Shown here one piece after another: positions 11,638-25,154 of a stretch of 64,000 nucleotides of DNA (positions within the stretch are counted from its first letter, which is position 1; each line of letters begins with the position of its first letter). The DNA is from Chrysomallon squamiferum. Its lineage: Eukaryota > Mollusca > Gastropoda > Neomphalida > Peltospiridae. Made by a program: the position numbers and the translations under genes. The notes under the pieces were generated by a model. The model was not told where the DNA came from. It saw only the letters and a program-made list of their open reading frames with translations, and did not search any database. Location: NCBI GenBank assembly GCA_012295275.1, contig CM022665.1, forward strand, positions 20,393,150 through 20,457,149, given 5' to 3'.

Positions 11638-12105
11638 ATGTCGGATGTCACAGTGGACATGGACATACAAATGAAAAGACTGGGTACATTCAGTGAATGT
11701 CATCTTGCAAAACGTCATCCCATAAACCTAGCGAAAGCCGGTTTCCACTACGATGTGACTTCCTGCACGTTGCGGTGTCATGTATGTAAGACTGGGATGT
11801 CCATTTCTGACTCTGACTATCTTCATTCCCAACTTAATGATTTGGAACTACACAAGCGATTATCTCCAAACTGCCCATTTGTTACAGGCAAATATCATCA
11901 AAATGTTCCCGTTCCAGAATATGACCAAGAGATAACGCGTCGGATCAAAAAGCGAATAGAAGATTTTGCTAGTCGTTCAAGCACGATGCACCCAGTGTCA
12001 TTTAATTTCGACCAGGAAACTGCAGCGATTGTGACAAGTGTAGATGGAGTCAAGGAACACTGGTACCAGACTTTACAGGACACTGATAAATTCTACCCAA
12101 GTTAG
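11638..12105 (+). CDS. Single-BIR-domain (IAP-like) protein
   Basis: A continuous frame of 155 residues from ATG 11638 to TAG 12105. Residues about 14-82 form a BIR-type zinc fold: R14-x-x-TF18, NLAKAGFHY (30-38), C47-H-V-C50, H72-x6-C79 and a following PFV. The C-x-x-C to H spacing (21) is longer than the usual 16, and the W and G positions of classical BIRs are missing, so the fold is divergent. No RING or second BIR is seen within the window. An AG acceptor at about 11543 suggests a 5' UTR exon beginning just upstream. The end is uncertain: CCAAGTTAGT holds a GTTAGT donor overlapping the stop, and the mannosidase gene also uses GTTAGT, so a further exon could follow. BIR proteins bind caspases or other partners in apoptosis and immunity; the role here is unknown. 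The gene sits inside a 2-kb interval bounded by inverted repeats. Confidence 0.7.
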   Translation: MSDVTVDMDIQMKRLGTFSECHLAKRHPINLAKAGFHYDVTSCTLRCHVCKTGMSISDSDYLHSQLNDLELHKRLSPNCPFVTGKYHQNVPVPEYDQEITRRIKKRIEDFASRSSTMHPVSFNFDQETAAIVTSVDGVKEHWYQTLQDTDKFYPS

Positions 12106-12673
12106 TTTTAATTTCTAACATTTTTATTTCACCACAGAATATACAGTATAAAATGTAAAAACAAAAGAGAATGTAAAGAAATAAATTGGTTTTGTAAAGT
12201 GTATTTATCTTTGAGATCAGACATATTATTATGCATATATATTTTTTTTTTCATTTTTTTTTTTTTTCTATTAATCTCTTTTCAACAAAATGTATAGGCA
12301 TTTTTGTTTACCATTTAGCTGATGTCTTTCTCCACCATCAGTCATTTACCTTCTTCACCTATGGATTATAAAGCAGAACATTATTAAGAGTATGGGTAAC
12401 TCCATTAAAATGCATAATACACTCCAACCTAAATGCCAGCAACCCTAAAGGAAATTAAAAAAAAAACATTCCTTGTTTGCATGCTGAATGCTGCTTCATC
12501 TGTGTATTCCTGTCTTTATCTTTTCCTCTTGTCATCCTGTGAAAACAAACCGAAGAATAGTCAGTATTTCATTTAACAAACTTTAGAACAAACAGAAAAT
12601 TAATTTCATCATTACTAATACTGTTATTATTATCATCATTATTAATCTTATAACAGCCTAATATCATGACGGT

Positions 12674-12886
12674 CACGTGACAGACAACAGCACAATAAAA
12701 CTGCATGAAGCTGGCTTTGGGTAGGTGTTGTTAATTTCACTGAACACATTCTAAAATGTGAGATTTAGTAACAAAAATATTCCGAAATATGTTGATAATA
12801 ATATTAGTTCAACCATACTGAATTCCACAATTAAACTAAATAATATTATTTTTATTTACTTACTTATTGTTATACTATTATTATTG

Positions 12887-12963
<77 letters not shown>

Positions 12964-13141
12964 TGATGTTTATTTTTATTATTATTTGTTTCTTTGTTAT
13001 GGTCATCATCGATTCAAGTTTAAGTTTATTTTAATAAGTAAATAATCTATTTTAAGTACAAGAAAACAGTAATCAAGCTAAGGAAATCCAAACTGTGGTG
13101 ATTATTTGTATTATTAATCCAAATGCAATGACTTGATTTTA
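12674..13141 (-). repeat. Right arm of long inverted repeat around the BIR gene
   Basis: Inverted partner of 10231-10665. It is longer because its (ATT)n run (about 12880-12962) has expanded. Homology stops abruptly at CACGTG on the inner side and CTTGATTTTA on the outer side. No clear target-site duplication is visible because both outer flanks are A/T runs. Confidence 0.9.
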
Positions 13142-16100
13142 AATTTAGTAAAAAAAAAAAAAAATAAATAACAACAAAACAAAACAAAACAAAAAACAAA
13201 ATAAATAATAATGATAATAATAAATACATAAATAAATATAAACCATAAGGCACATTGTAATAATGTAACCAAAGCAGTTTCTTCCAAAAGACGTTCGATT
13301 TTATTTTTCTCATTTTTTATTACTGTAGGAATAATTTTAATTGCAATTTTCAGTTTGTAATATAGAACATGGCGATATAAATTACAGGCAGTCAGAGAAA
13401 GTTTGAACTGTTGTTATGGATTTATTTCTTTAAATTATGCACATCATGGTCAAGTTTTTCTGTATAATTTACTGCTGTACAAGATTGATTTATTGTACTT
13501 AATACTAAATAACAACCAAAATAAACAATGAAAAAGAAGTTTAGTAGGCAAAATACAAATGTTTGGGTTAGGGTTTTGACTTTGGATCAGAATAAACCAG
13601 CAAACATCTTCATCTATGTTAATCTTGTATTATGTTTGTATATTTTCAAAGACTGAAAGAAGAAATACTCTCTATTAATGTATAATTCACAAATGAAATA
13701 ATAACAAGACAGAAATATTTTGTATATATTTTTATTTATTTCCTCTACTAATTAGACCAAAAAAAGTTTCTTTTTATCAAGTTCCGTGTATAGATGTCAC
13801 AACACAAAATATTAACACAGCACATTACTCAAATTGTAAAATAAACTAGACAAAAAGCACAACACTACAGCAATAATAATAAACAAATAAAAACATTTTA
13901 TATACACAACCTTGAGCATTAAACATTCAATACTCACAAAATAAATATTTTTAAATTTCAAATTCATTTTAATTATGCATGAGCTATGATGTTCAAAGTT
14001 TAATTTAAATATATCAAAATCAAAATCTGAATGACGTAGACAGCCCATTTTATTTTTGTAAGATTATTAATGTGTTTATATGTTTTAAAGCAGCTTCAGC
14101 CAACATTTAAAATGTTCACACAAAAATTCACATAATCATTAATTATACAACTTGAAAGAGACTATTTAATTTTTTACCTATTTTTTTAAAGATTTCATTT
14201 AAATTTCAAACAAACATATATAGAAATAACAGCTTACATCACAGAAAAATAATAATAATAATACCTATATAAAAAAAAAAATTGTTTTAATTTACAAAAT
14301 TGAAAGACATTCTTGAAAATGTTGGTGATGTTTAAACAACCGTCTGACAAAAAAAAAAAAAAAAAAAAAAAAATCTCAGTCTTACATACCTCTCACTTAA
14401 AAAATAATTTCATAAAATTTAAAAAAAAAAATTAAAAAAGAAACCTACATTTAAGATCAGTTAATCATGTTTATAATGACAAGCCATGATGTTTTACAAA
14501 ACAGTACAAACTATTACAGAGATCAGCTGTATATTACAAATAAAGAAGCACAAAAATGGAAAAGACAGAAGGGAGATAACTGTGGAAGATATAATAAAAA
14601 TGGTGGAAATATATAATGAATGGAATTAACATATTAAAGCTATTTTTTAACCTTTTTTTTTTTTACCATTTATTTATTTACTTTATTTATTTATTTGTTT
14701 ATATGTAACCTGTTTACTTAATATACAAATACATTTCAAATATTTTGTTTACATATTCTGAAACTATCTTACCCCAATCAAAACGTGTATAATTTTATCA
14801 CTTGATATTAATGTTACGTTTCCTCATTCCAATAAACATTCAGTTCTCAATTTTCACTAAAAAAAATATTTTAAACAAAACAAATAATTTGTCAATTTTT
14901 TGTTTCTAAATTACAAGGTACAAAATAATATTACTGCCACTAAAGCTACATAATTAAGTAGATAAATTGTCATTCGATAATTAAATGTCAATGATGTATT
15001 GGATGACGTAACATTATCAAAACAAGAAGCAATAAAAACAAATTTGGTAACATTAAAAAATTAAATAGCAAATCGGATGATCTCACCACAAAAGTTACTA
15101 CTCTCTTTGTCTGTCTTATCAAAGATAATAAAAAGATAGAGCCCTAATATATCAACCCTGAAGTTACTCCTTTACTAGATGAAACCAAATAATGAAATAA
15201 ACCATATCTGTTCTGAAATTACTGGAATAAAATAAATTACTGATATAACTTAAATAATTAGTACTTATAAGTTTATTTTTAAAATTTAAGAAATATATAG
15301 CTTCCTAATTTGAATTCCTGTTCAATGTGACATCTCTTTACTAAAAATTTAAAAAAAAAAAAAAAAAAAAACAATTAAAATAAAGATTATCTGAAATAAA
15401 ACAGTTAAAAAACCATTCATGTTTAAATAAAACAATATCAAAATGAACTTCTAAAACCATATTAACAAAGCACCAAATTATCCAATAAAGAATACATCAT
15501 TGTTTAAACTCTTAATCAAACAAAATATTAATATATAAACATATTCATAAACATTTTACAAATGTAATAAAAATGTTCATTTACAACAATTATTTTTTTT
15601 TATTATTTTTTTTTTTTTCGTTTCTGAGAAGTATCAAGTTATTTTTACAACAAAATTTTACTAAACTGAGTAACTTTCTGTGACCTGTTTATCCAGGCAA
15701 ACCTGTAGACCAGGTGAGGTATTTCTTAAACAATCTGTCTGTCACAAATCAGGTGTACTTATTAATTATATACTGTTACTTTCTTCATTAATAGTAAATA
15801 TTACCATCAGATTAGGACATTAAATACAATACTGGTGTGAAGTTATCAGCTGAAAATTAATCTAAAAAAAACAAAAAAACAACAACAAAAAACGCATCTT
15901 AGAGAATGAAATAAACATGTTGATGGATGGAGAGAGAGAGAGAGAGAGAGAGAGCAGCTGAGTGAGAAAGACAGACAGAGAGAGAGAGACAAAGAAAAAA
16001 GAGGCAGAGAAACAGAGACGTATCAACTACTGTAATATAATATATATAAATCAGATTATTAGTATTTTATGTGTGCCTAAAATAACACATACACCTGACT

Positions 16101-16896
16101 ATTACCTAATTAAGCTTAGTAATGTTTTCTACATAAACTGATAATTTATTCCACTTGATCTGTTACAAGAACCAAGAAAAATGTGTGTTTCTCTGTGTAT
16201 GTATGTATGTATGTATGTGTGTGTGTGTGTGTATATATATAAATATATATAATTGGTACATAAATCTAAAAAAATCTCTTGCTTAAACTAATAAAATTAA
16301 CAGTTATTTTTTACTTATTTAACTTCACATAATCACTGAGATCACTGTTACATGACAATGAAACATACATTTAAAAAAAAAGTAAAAAAAAAAACTTATG
16401 TAAATAGTTATTATTTCTCAGTTACTTAACTTCATGATATTGACATTTTGAGTGATAGAAATTTCAAACATGACCAGCGTTTTTCACAAACATTATAAAA
16501 TGTTCTGAACTACATATTATTCTGATTAATATCAAATGAAATAAAAAGATAAAAAAAAAAACTAAACACAACATTTTTACCAAGCACCAATCAAGTATAA
16601 ATATCCACACTCATGTGACATATGCATTTTTATCACGGTCTAGACAGAACTCTCATTTATTAAAGCCATTACAATGACAAATACAAAAAGCATCTAATTC
16701 TACTCATTTCAGTTATATTATACAGTAACATGATAAAAATAAGATATAAATACCATCTGCCTGTTACATAACAAATTATAAAATATTATAATTATAGTAT
16801 CAAAACATGTTAATTCAATTTGAATTAATAATAATAATAATGATGACAATAACCACAACACTATTATGAAAGTTAAATTTAATATAACAGTAGAAG

Positions 16897-16958
<62 letters not shown>

Positions 16959-17038
16959 AATAATAAATAATAAGAATAACAACAACAAAATTAATATGTA
17001 AAAAGTATTAATATAATAATATTTGTACTAATAACCAT

Positions 17039-17070
<32 letters not shown>

Positions 17071-17192
17071 AATAACCAAAACACTATATGGAAGTAACTT
17101 TTCAGGTAAACAAAGTCTGGTTTCATATATCATAAAATGATACCTCTCTTTGTTTTAAAACAAATTTAGTTTACATAAAATACAATAACTTT

Positions 17193-17249
<57 letters not shown>

Positions 17250-18645
17250 TAATAAAAGTTATTAATATTTTCTGATTTTACACAAAATCCAGTTGATTTT
17301 AACAATAAAGATAAAAAAAATATTCACAAATAAACCTCCTATGAGAATTTTTTTTTATATTATGAGAAAAATTACAAATAAATTAAATGTACTCAAATGC
17401 CAGAATATTAATAATCTTATATTAAAGTGTGCACAGATTGGAATTTCTGTATAAAAATTTATAATTTTTGTGCAATTAAACAAAATGTATTTTTTATTAA
17501 ACTTTAATGCTTATGTGATATTTTTATACCTGATTATTTACCTAATTATATTTTTAATTTTCTTTGACAATTTTCTTTATATTAAAGTAATATGTTAATG
17601 TGTAAACTTCTGTCATTTTTTATATGTTTTATTAGTTGTTGTTTTTTTCCAACAGTACATCTGTTAACTTCTGTAATTATTAAATTATAAACTTCACAGA
17701 CTTATTTCAAATTAAAATATTTAAAATGCATAAAGAGGACAGGTGAAAGACGTGAGGTAAAGAAATGCATACAACAAAAATATATTTTCTTTATCACTGT
17801 CATAATCATTCTCATAATTAAAAAAATAAATTAAAAACAAATATATTAAATTTAATATCACCAACTGATGAAAATAATAAAATTAATGAAAATAATAAAA
17901 TTAATGAAAATAATAAAATTAATCCCATCATCACAAACACAGCTTCGTATGTACCTCACCTAAACTGTTTTAGTGACTTTATTTTGTGTTTCACTGTCTG
18001 GGAAAATGTGTATGTTTACCATTAATGTCTTTCTTGTTATACAGAATTGTCTTTGTATTTTGAAATTTACATCATTTCTACTGGTTTTAAAATTAACTTA
18101 CATATGTACATTCAAAATATGAAGTTTTCTTTGTCATGTATGATGCAGATTACTTTGGGTTTTTTGTTGTTTTTTGAGGTTGGGTTTTCTTTTGTTTTTT
18201 TCTGGTCTTTTTGTCTTTCATATTTATGGTTTTTACATCACCCAACTAACCAACAGTTTAAATCCTCATTGTAAATTTTAATATAATTAATAACAATATT
18301 ACCTGTACCAAAATACTGGCATTTTATTTTTTTCCGCTGTTTTTCTAATTATGTTTTTTAAATCTTTTTAAATTTTTATTTATTTATTTTATTTTTATTT
18401 TTTTTCAGGTTTCTTTTCTAATTGTAAATACATCACCAAAAAATATCTTCTGCTTAAAAACATTTTTCTCATTATTACGCTTATTATTCAAGGAATGTTT
18501 CAGAAACAAAAGGCAAAATATGGAATACTGCAGTAAAATTTCAAAATATTTCAAATTATAAATATAATCTTTAATTTTTTGTTCTCGTAGTTGACGAAGG
18601 CACACTTTCTTAACCTAAAATTAACTGAGAAAGGGGAGACAAATC
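13142..18645. other. Long AT-rich stretch, probably partly 3' UTR of the CD164-like gene
   Basis: No coding exon is recognised in 5.5 kb. Reading frames are short and compositionally biased. Repeats include poly-A runs at 14350-14373 and 15351-15371, (GA)n at 15931-15955, (GT)/(TA) at 16198-16240, (AAT)n at about 16900-16957 and 17198-17245, (ATC)n at 17044-17070, and a threefold ATGAAAATAATAAAATTA repeat at 17870-17925. The part next to 18645 lies downstream of the CD164-like stop and may be its 3' UTR; the end point cannot be fixed. Confidence 0.5.
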
Positions 18646-21600
18646 TTAGTGCAAATGATGATAGTTACTCTCCTGTCTAGACTTGTAGAACTTGAATGCT
18701 ATAATTGCCATGACAACCAGACACGCTCCAAGGAACATTCCTCCGATAAATGACACACCATCAAAATGTTGCCCTCCACTGGCTGCTGCTGGCTGTGATG
18801 TGGTACCGTTTGTCACTGGGGTAGTGGGAGAAGAGGTTGATGTTGTAGTTGCGTTGGTAGAAGGAGAAGTTGGTGCTGAAAAATTACAAAACAACAATAA
18901 ATCAGTCATAAATAAATGATATTGTTAACAGAAAATTTATGAAATATTAATCCTATTAATATAAAAAATAATAATATTAAGTATTATTATTCTTATATAT
19001 CTATATCTATCTATCTATCTAATATTATATTTATGTGCGTGTGCATGCGTGTGAATATATATAATTATTATCTTTATTATAATATAAATACAGTTATTAT
19101 TATAATTTTTACAAAAGAATATTAATAGTACAAAATGAATTAATATAAAGAACATTTAATACTAATTATTATCATCACAAACTGTGAATAATTTAATAAA
19201 ATTATTAAAAAGATAAAGACACAAATAAAATTTACATAACTTGCTTTCAACAGAAATAACAGAAACGTATTTTCAACTATATTTTCATGTTACAGGAGAC
19301 TGCTTTTAAATAAATGAGAGTATCAGTGAAAATACCTATCACAGACTACAGAGTGTAACTGAAATTTTAAAATTTAGTGTGAATGAAATCACACATGATT
19401 GCTGGAACTACTGATACACCAACCAGGGGAACATGTTTTTTTTTTAAATGTTTATTCAGCAATAATGATAATTGATAGATTTGATTTTTGTTAAAAAAAA
19501 TGATGGTGAAGTCATGTTATGCATGTTAGAACTGTGCAGTGAAGTGTAACTCGCTTAGTGATTTATAATAATATACTCAACTAAATTATATCTATCTATC
19601 AGGGAGTTGACTGAAGAAAGACACACACACATTCACACAAACAAACTAAACGTTGTGCTATGATGTAGACAGTGAACTGTAGTTATGTTGACACTGATAA
19701 CAAGGTTGTACAGTTATGTAGACACTAATAACAAAGTTGTACAGTTACGTAGACACTGACAACAAATTTGAACAATTATGCTGACACTGATAACAACATT
19801 GTATGGATATGCAGACACTGATAACAAATTTGTACAATTATGCTGACACTGATAAGAAAGCTGTACCATTAACAGTTTCCTGTTTCAATTAAGAAAAAGA
19901 AGTGTTCAAGAAATATATAATTAATGACATTTTACTAAAGTGGTTTCCTACTGTGAACAGAATATACAAAACCAATTTGACTAAAAAACAAGTTATGAAA
20001 CATACAGAAAATTTACATATGGATGTGTTTTTTACATAAAACATGCTATCATTTTAAACAAAGTGTTGTGCATGCACATATTTTATACATGGGTTATGTT
20101 GTTTACATAAAATATGCAGACACTTTACACAAAGTGTTATGAATGTTCAGATTTTAAACCTGAATATAGTTTACATAAAGCATGCTGACATTTTACACAA
20201 AGTGTTATGCATGCACATATTTTACACATGGATTGTTGTTTACATAAAACATGCAGACATTTTACACAAAGTGTAATGAATGCATAGATTTTACTTATTG
20301 ACTTTGGTGCAGTTACATATGTACAGCTTCTTTACATGACCATTGCACAGATGTCAGAAATTAAATTTTACATACTCGTCGCTGATGTTGATGATGTTGA
20401 AGTTGGTGTTGCTGTTGTAGAACTAGTTGTAGCTGAAACAGCATAAATAATATATCAATCAGATTTTATTTAACAGATTCTTGATTTAGTTTTTGTTTTG
20501 GTGGTGGGGGTTGGGGCTGTTGCTGTTTTCTGGGGTGTATTTTTTTATTTGTTTTATTATTATTCTTAAATGGTTTTGGGTTTGTTTGTTGTTGTTTTTG
20601 CAAAATGCCTCTGTACATGTGACATATGATAATGTACGTACACATGTCTTTCTTGCTTTAAAAAATAAAAAATAAATTTAATTTAAAAAAAAGAAAAGAA
20701 AAACTGAATATTAAAATGACTGTTTACTTACAGGTTGTACTGGTACTGGTACTGGTACTGGTACTGGTACTGGTACTGGTATTGGTTGTTGCATTACCTG
20801 CAAATAAACCATATCAATTTAATATACATGTTAATTAAACTATAAAAAATTGCTGGGTCTGTTTTTGGGTGGATTTTCTAGAAGGTAAATAATGACTGTG
20901 TGTTTGTGGTTAATCAAAGACAGGGATAAATTTTCACATTACTTGTGAATTAAATACAATTAATGGCTGCATGTTCCTAAGTGTTTATCAAAGATTGAAG
21001 TACATTAGTTGTAAATTAAATATTAGTAACAACTATGTGTTTACAAATGGTTCATGAAAGACAGGAGTAAACCTTCTCATAATTTAAAAATTAAAATGTG
21101 TCTTCTATCATCATTATGTTTCACTCATTATTAAAACATTCTTTCTTTCTTCTAAAATATTTGAAACACACAATTTAACCACAAATGAAGGTACTGAATT
21201 TCTAAAATATTTACAACACATTAGATAACTATCATTTCAGTGATATAAGGCACTGAACTTTTAAAATATTCAGAACATATTAGATAACTATTATACAAGG
21301 TACTGAACTTCTAAAATATTTTAATTAGCAGGTAAGAAACTGAATATCTAAAATAATAATAACACATTATTTAAAAGATTTAACAAGAAACTGAACTAAC
21401 AAATTAAGGCAGGTTAAATTGAAATAATCAGCAAAAGCACTTACCTTGACAAACAAGGTTACATCCAGTTATGGTGGAAGATAATGGCTTACAAACTTTA
21501 GTGGAAAAAAAAAAAAAATTGTTAATTGCTTTATTTTTTTTTTTTTTTTAAATATAACTTTGCTGACAGTCAAAATACATTTTGCTAACTTCCAAGATGT

Positions 21601-24600
21601 TTTATTCTTTTTTTTTATTATCGGTGGGGTTGTTTTTTTTTGGGGGGAGGGTAATTTTTATTTATTTTTTTTTTTTTTTGATGCCCAATCTATTAACGAT
21701 GTACAAATTTAAAAATGCTGCCATTGTAATGCAATCTAGAGCCATAATTTTTTTTTTTTTTTATCTCGTGAGAAAAATATTTAAATTTCTTTGATGAGTA
21801 TAGTTTAAAAACTTTTTTCTTTTTTACTGTTGTCAGTAAAATATTTCATATTCCTTAATGTGTCTAGTTTTAATGTGAGTCAGTAAATTTCTTTTCTGCA
21901 TCTGTGTTAAAACGAGGTCAATTGTTAAACAGAAAACAACAAATACTTTACAAAATGAGTCTCTACATTTCAAAATTATAAAATATACAACTTATTTTTA
22001 CTCAAATCAGTACCTGTACACTTTTTGCTAAAATATACACTACATTTACTCAAATGTAAAGTTTCATTTTGTTACACTGGTAAGAATCCACAAACAAATG
22101 ATAGTCTTTATACCATCATCAGCTACATAGTTTTATGATTTAACAACACAATGTGAGTCAATACAAAATAAAATGTACACAACTGATTTTCAACATGCTT
22201 AAAGTCTACAACCTCTTGTAGATCAGAAAAAATTATAATCTGGCATTTTAGATTTACATTTACTGGGGTTTTTATAAGAGTTATATAATGTAGTTGCTCT
22301 CAGGTGTAATGTTGAATTTTTTTTTTTTTTTTTTTATATTTATCATTTTTTAATTTTATTATTGTTATTATTATTATTAATATATGCAGGAAACAGCTTT
22401 CTGGAAAACTGGTGGTGTACCTGTATCTTGCTATACACTGAATTTTATTAACAAGTTGTGTATTAATATTTAACTAAAGGTTATAAATGAATATTTAATT
22501 AATGTGTTATACATCAACCTTTTATTAACATTATACATCAATATTTTGTTAATGTTACTAATATTTAACTAATGTATTATATATCAACATTTAATATTTA
22601 ATATTTAACATTTAATATTTAATCAATATGTTATATATCTATATTTAACTAACACGTTACGAATCAGTATTTCTTTAATGTGTTTTATATTAATATTTAT
22701 TTAATATGTAATATATCATTATATAATTAACAATAATAAATATTAATTTTTAATCACCAACCTTCTGTCGAACAGTTAACAAACTGGCAGTTCACATCAC
22801 TACAGCAGGTTGATCCAGTTTTGTACTGTGTACAGTTTGCAGCTGTTGATAAATAAATAAATAAATAACATTTTTTAGAAAACAAAACAGTAACTACCTC
22901 AACCAAACAAGTGACCAGTCTAAAATAAAGGGATGTTAAGGTAATCAAAAATACATGTGTTATTATATTTTTGAAATTTTGTTATGCCTATCTGAAGACT
23001 TTTAATGGTGAATTTAAATCTGAAGCAATATTCATTATAAAACTTCTATTTGTGGAATTTGTGCTGTACATCTTTGACTAATACTTTGTGATGTAATCTT
23101 TGACCAAAAAAACCCCAAAACATGAAATTTGATTCAATATATCCCAAATATTTATGATAACAGAACTACTGTTTTAATGCATCTTCATTATTTACACAGA
23201 TGTACATTAACATATGAAAATTATTTTTTCACTAATTCATTTCTTTTTCTTTTTTTCTTCTTTTTTAAAATGTTTTTACCTGGTCCTGTGGTAGTTGAGA
23301 CTGTTGAAGTCGTAATGTTTGCAGCTGAAATTAATGCAATATGATACAAGCATCTGAATATAAAGGTAATTAATTGGTGGTAAAATCAGTAAATCATTCA
23401 CTGTATGGTAAATAATTTAAACGTTAATAATATTAATGTCATTAAGTCTGATGCTGCGACCATAGGTCAATCAGCAACATCACCCACATCACCTAATAAA
23501 ATGGTGTGAAATAATAATTAAAAATAACATTAAAAATCTGCTTCTAAAACAGGATTTGTCCCAAAGTTGTATGACAATCATAGATTTTAAACATCTTTGT
23601 TGATTACCACACAGTAAATTACTTTGTGCTTTAACACACTTAACCTATTAAAAAAAATAATAAAAGAAATTAAAAACATTTAATAGACCATATAAAGAAA
23701 GCAATGACTTATAAGATCAACTCACCTGCGATTGTCCCGTTGGCAGGATTTGTAGTGGTTGTTCCTGAAATTAACAATCACTTGTTTTTAAACTGAAAAA
23801 CCATCAGATATGGGGAAAAAAAAAAAAAATAAAAATAAAAATGATAATGAAAAATATCAAATGTGAAAAAAATTAGGTCAAAATTACAATTAAAAAAACC
23901 CAAGTGTTTACAAATAGGATGCTTTGTTGTGAAAAGTTGTAATCACTAATTATTATATGTGGTATATTTCTTTTGTATGACTGACCATAGGATCAGTTCA
24001 CACTGATACTCACAGTTACAGTAATACTCACACAATGTTACTGACACTGGTATTCACACTGATACAGCATTAAACTACTACTCACGCTAGTACTCCCTCA
24101 TACCAATATTCAGTGTTTCTCACACTGGTACACATAATCATTCATTGGTATTCACATCGATACTCACACTAGTACTCACACCAATACTCATAATATTACT
24201 CACACTGAGATATTTTTAACCAACACTCTTCACTTATAATTTATTAAATGTCGGTTCTAGTGTTGTGCTTTCTAGCAGTCATGCACTAACAACTTTAATT
24301 TTAACATGACATGTTGTTAAACAGGCGTCACAGAGCTTTAGTGTGTACACAGTTTTGACAAATGTCTTACCATATGTCAGTCAAGCTGATTAAAAAACAC
24401 AAATTAAACATGGCAGTAATATAAATTTTCCATATTTCTAATATTCTAAATAAGTGCAGCACAGAGGGTCCTCTTTATGTATGCTGTTTCATACATACAT
24501 CAGCAACAAATAAGGGACAATATTTCAGTTAACATCCTTTGTTTCACAGCTATGTCAGCTTGAACAGATAAAAAGCATTTAGTGAGCAGTGTTTGAATAC

Positions 24601-25109
24601 TGCCATGACAGTAATTCTCACTGTTTTCGGGTGGGTTTCTGTATATTTATTTTTATTGTTTATACTGTAAAAAAGTTGTATGTTACACATTTACTATCAT
24701 TTGCAGGTACACTACAGTATATTTATGTAAATTAAGTGATCTACATTAATTCCTTGTTACCTGTTGTTTACATGATTTGTCATGTCTACAAGGTATAACC
24801 TGAACCATCTGTAAAGTTTTTATTATGTTTTTCTACTTTGGATTTCTGTTCCTGTCTTTCTTACTTTCTTTTTCTTTTCTTTTTTTCACAACATAGTATG
24901 CTGTGTCTATTCTCTGGAAGAATGAAAAATTCCACCAGGTAGACAGACATACCTGCTCATACATTTCCATCAATTTTTGCTAATTAATAATGTGTTGTTT
25001 TTTCCCCCAAGATTCAGAAAGAAAATTCATTACTATTCAGAGTTACATTCACAATAATGATGGTATTTCTATTTATCAATACTCGTTCTATCCTTGCTGG
25101 GCTTTAAAT

Positions 25110-25154
<45 letters not shown>

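Noticed and set aside
13550-13580. Telomere-like GGGTTAGGG
   Set aside because: It is a single occurrence with no array.
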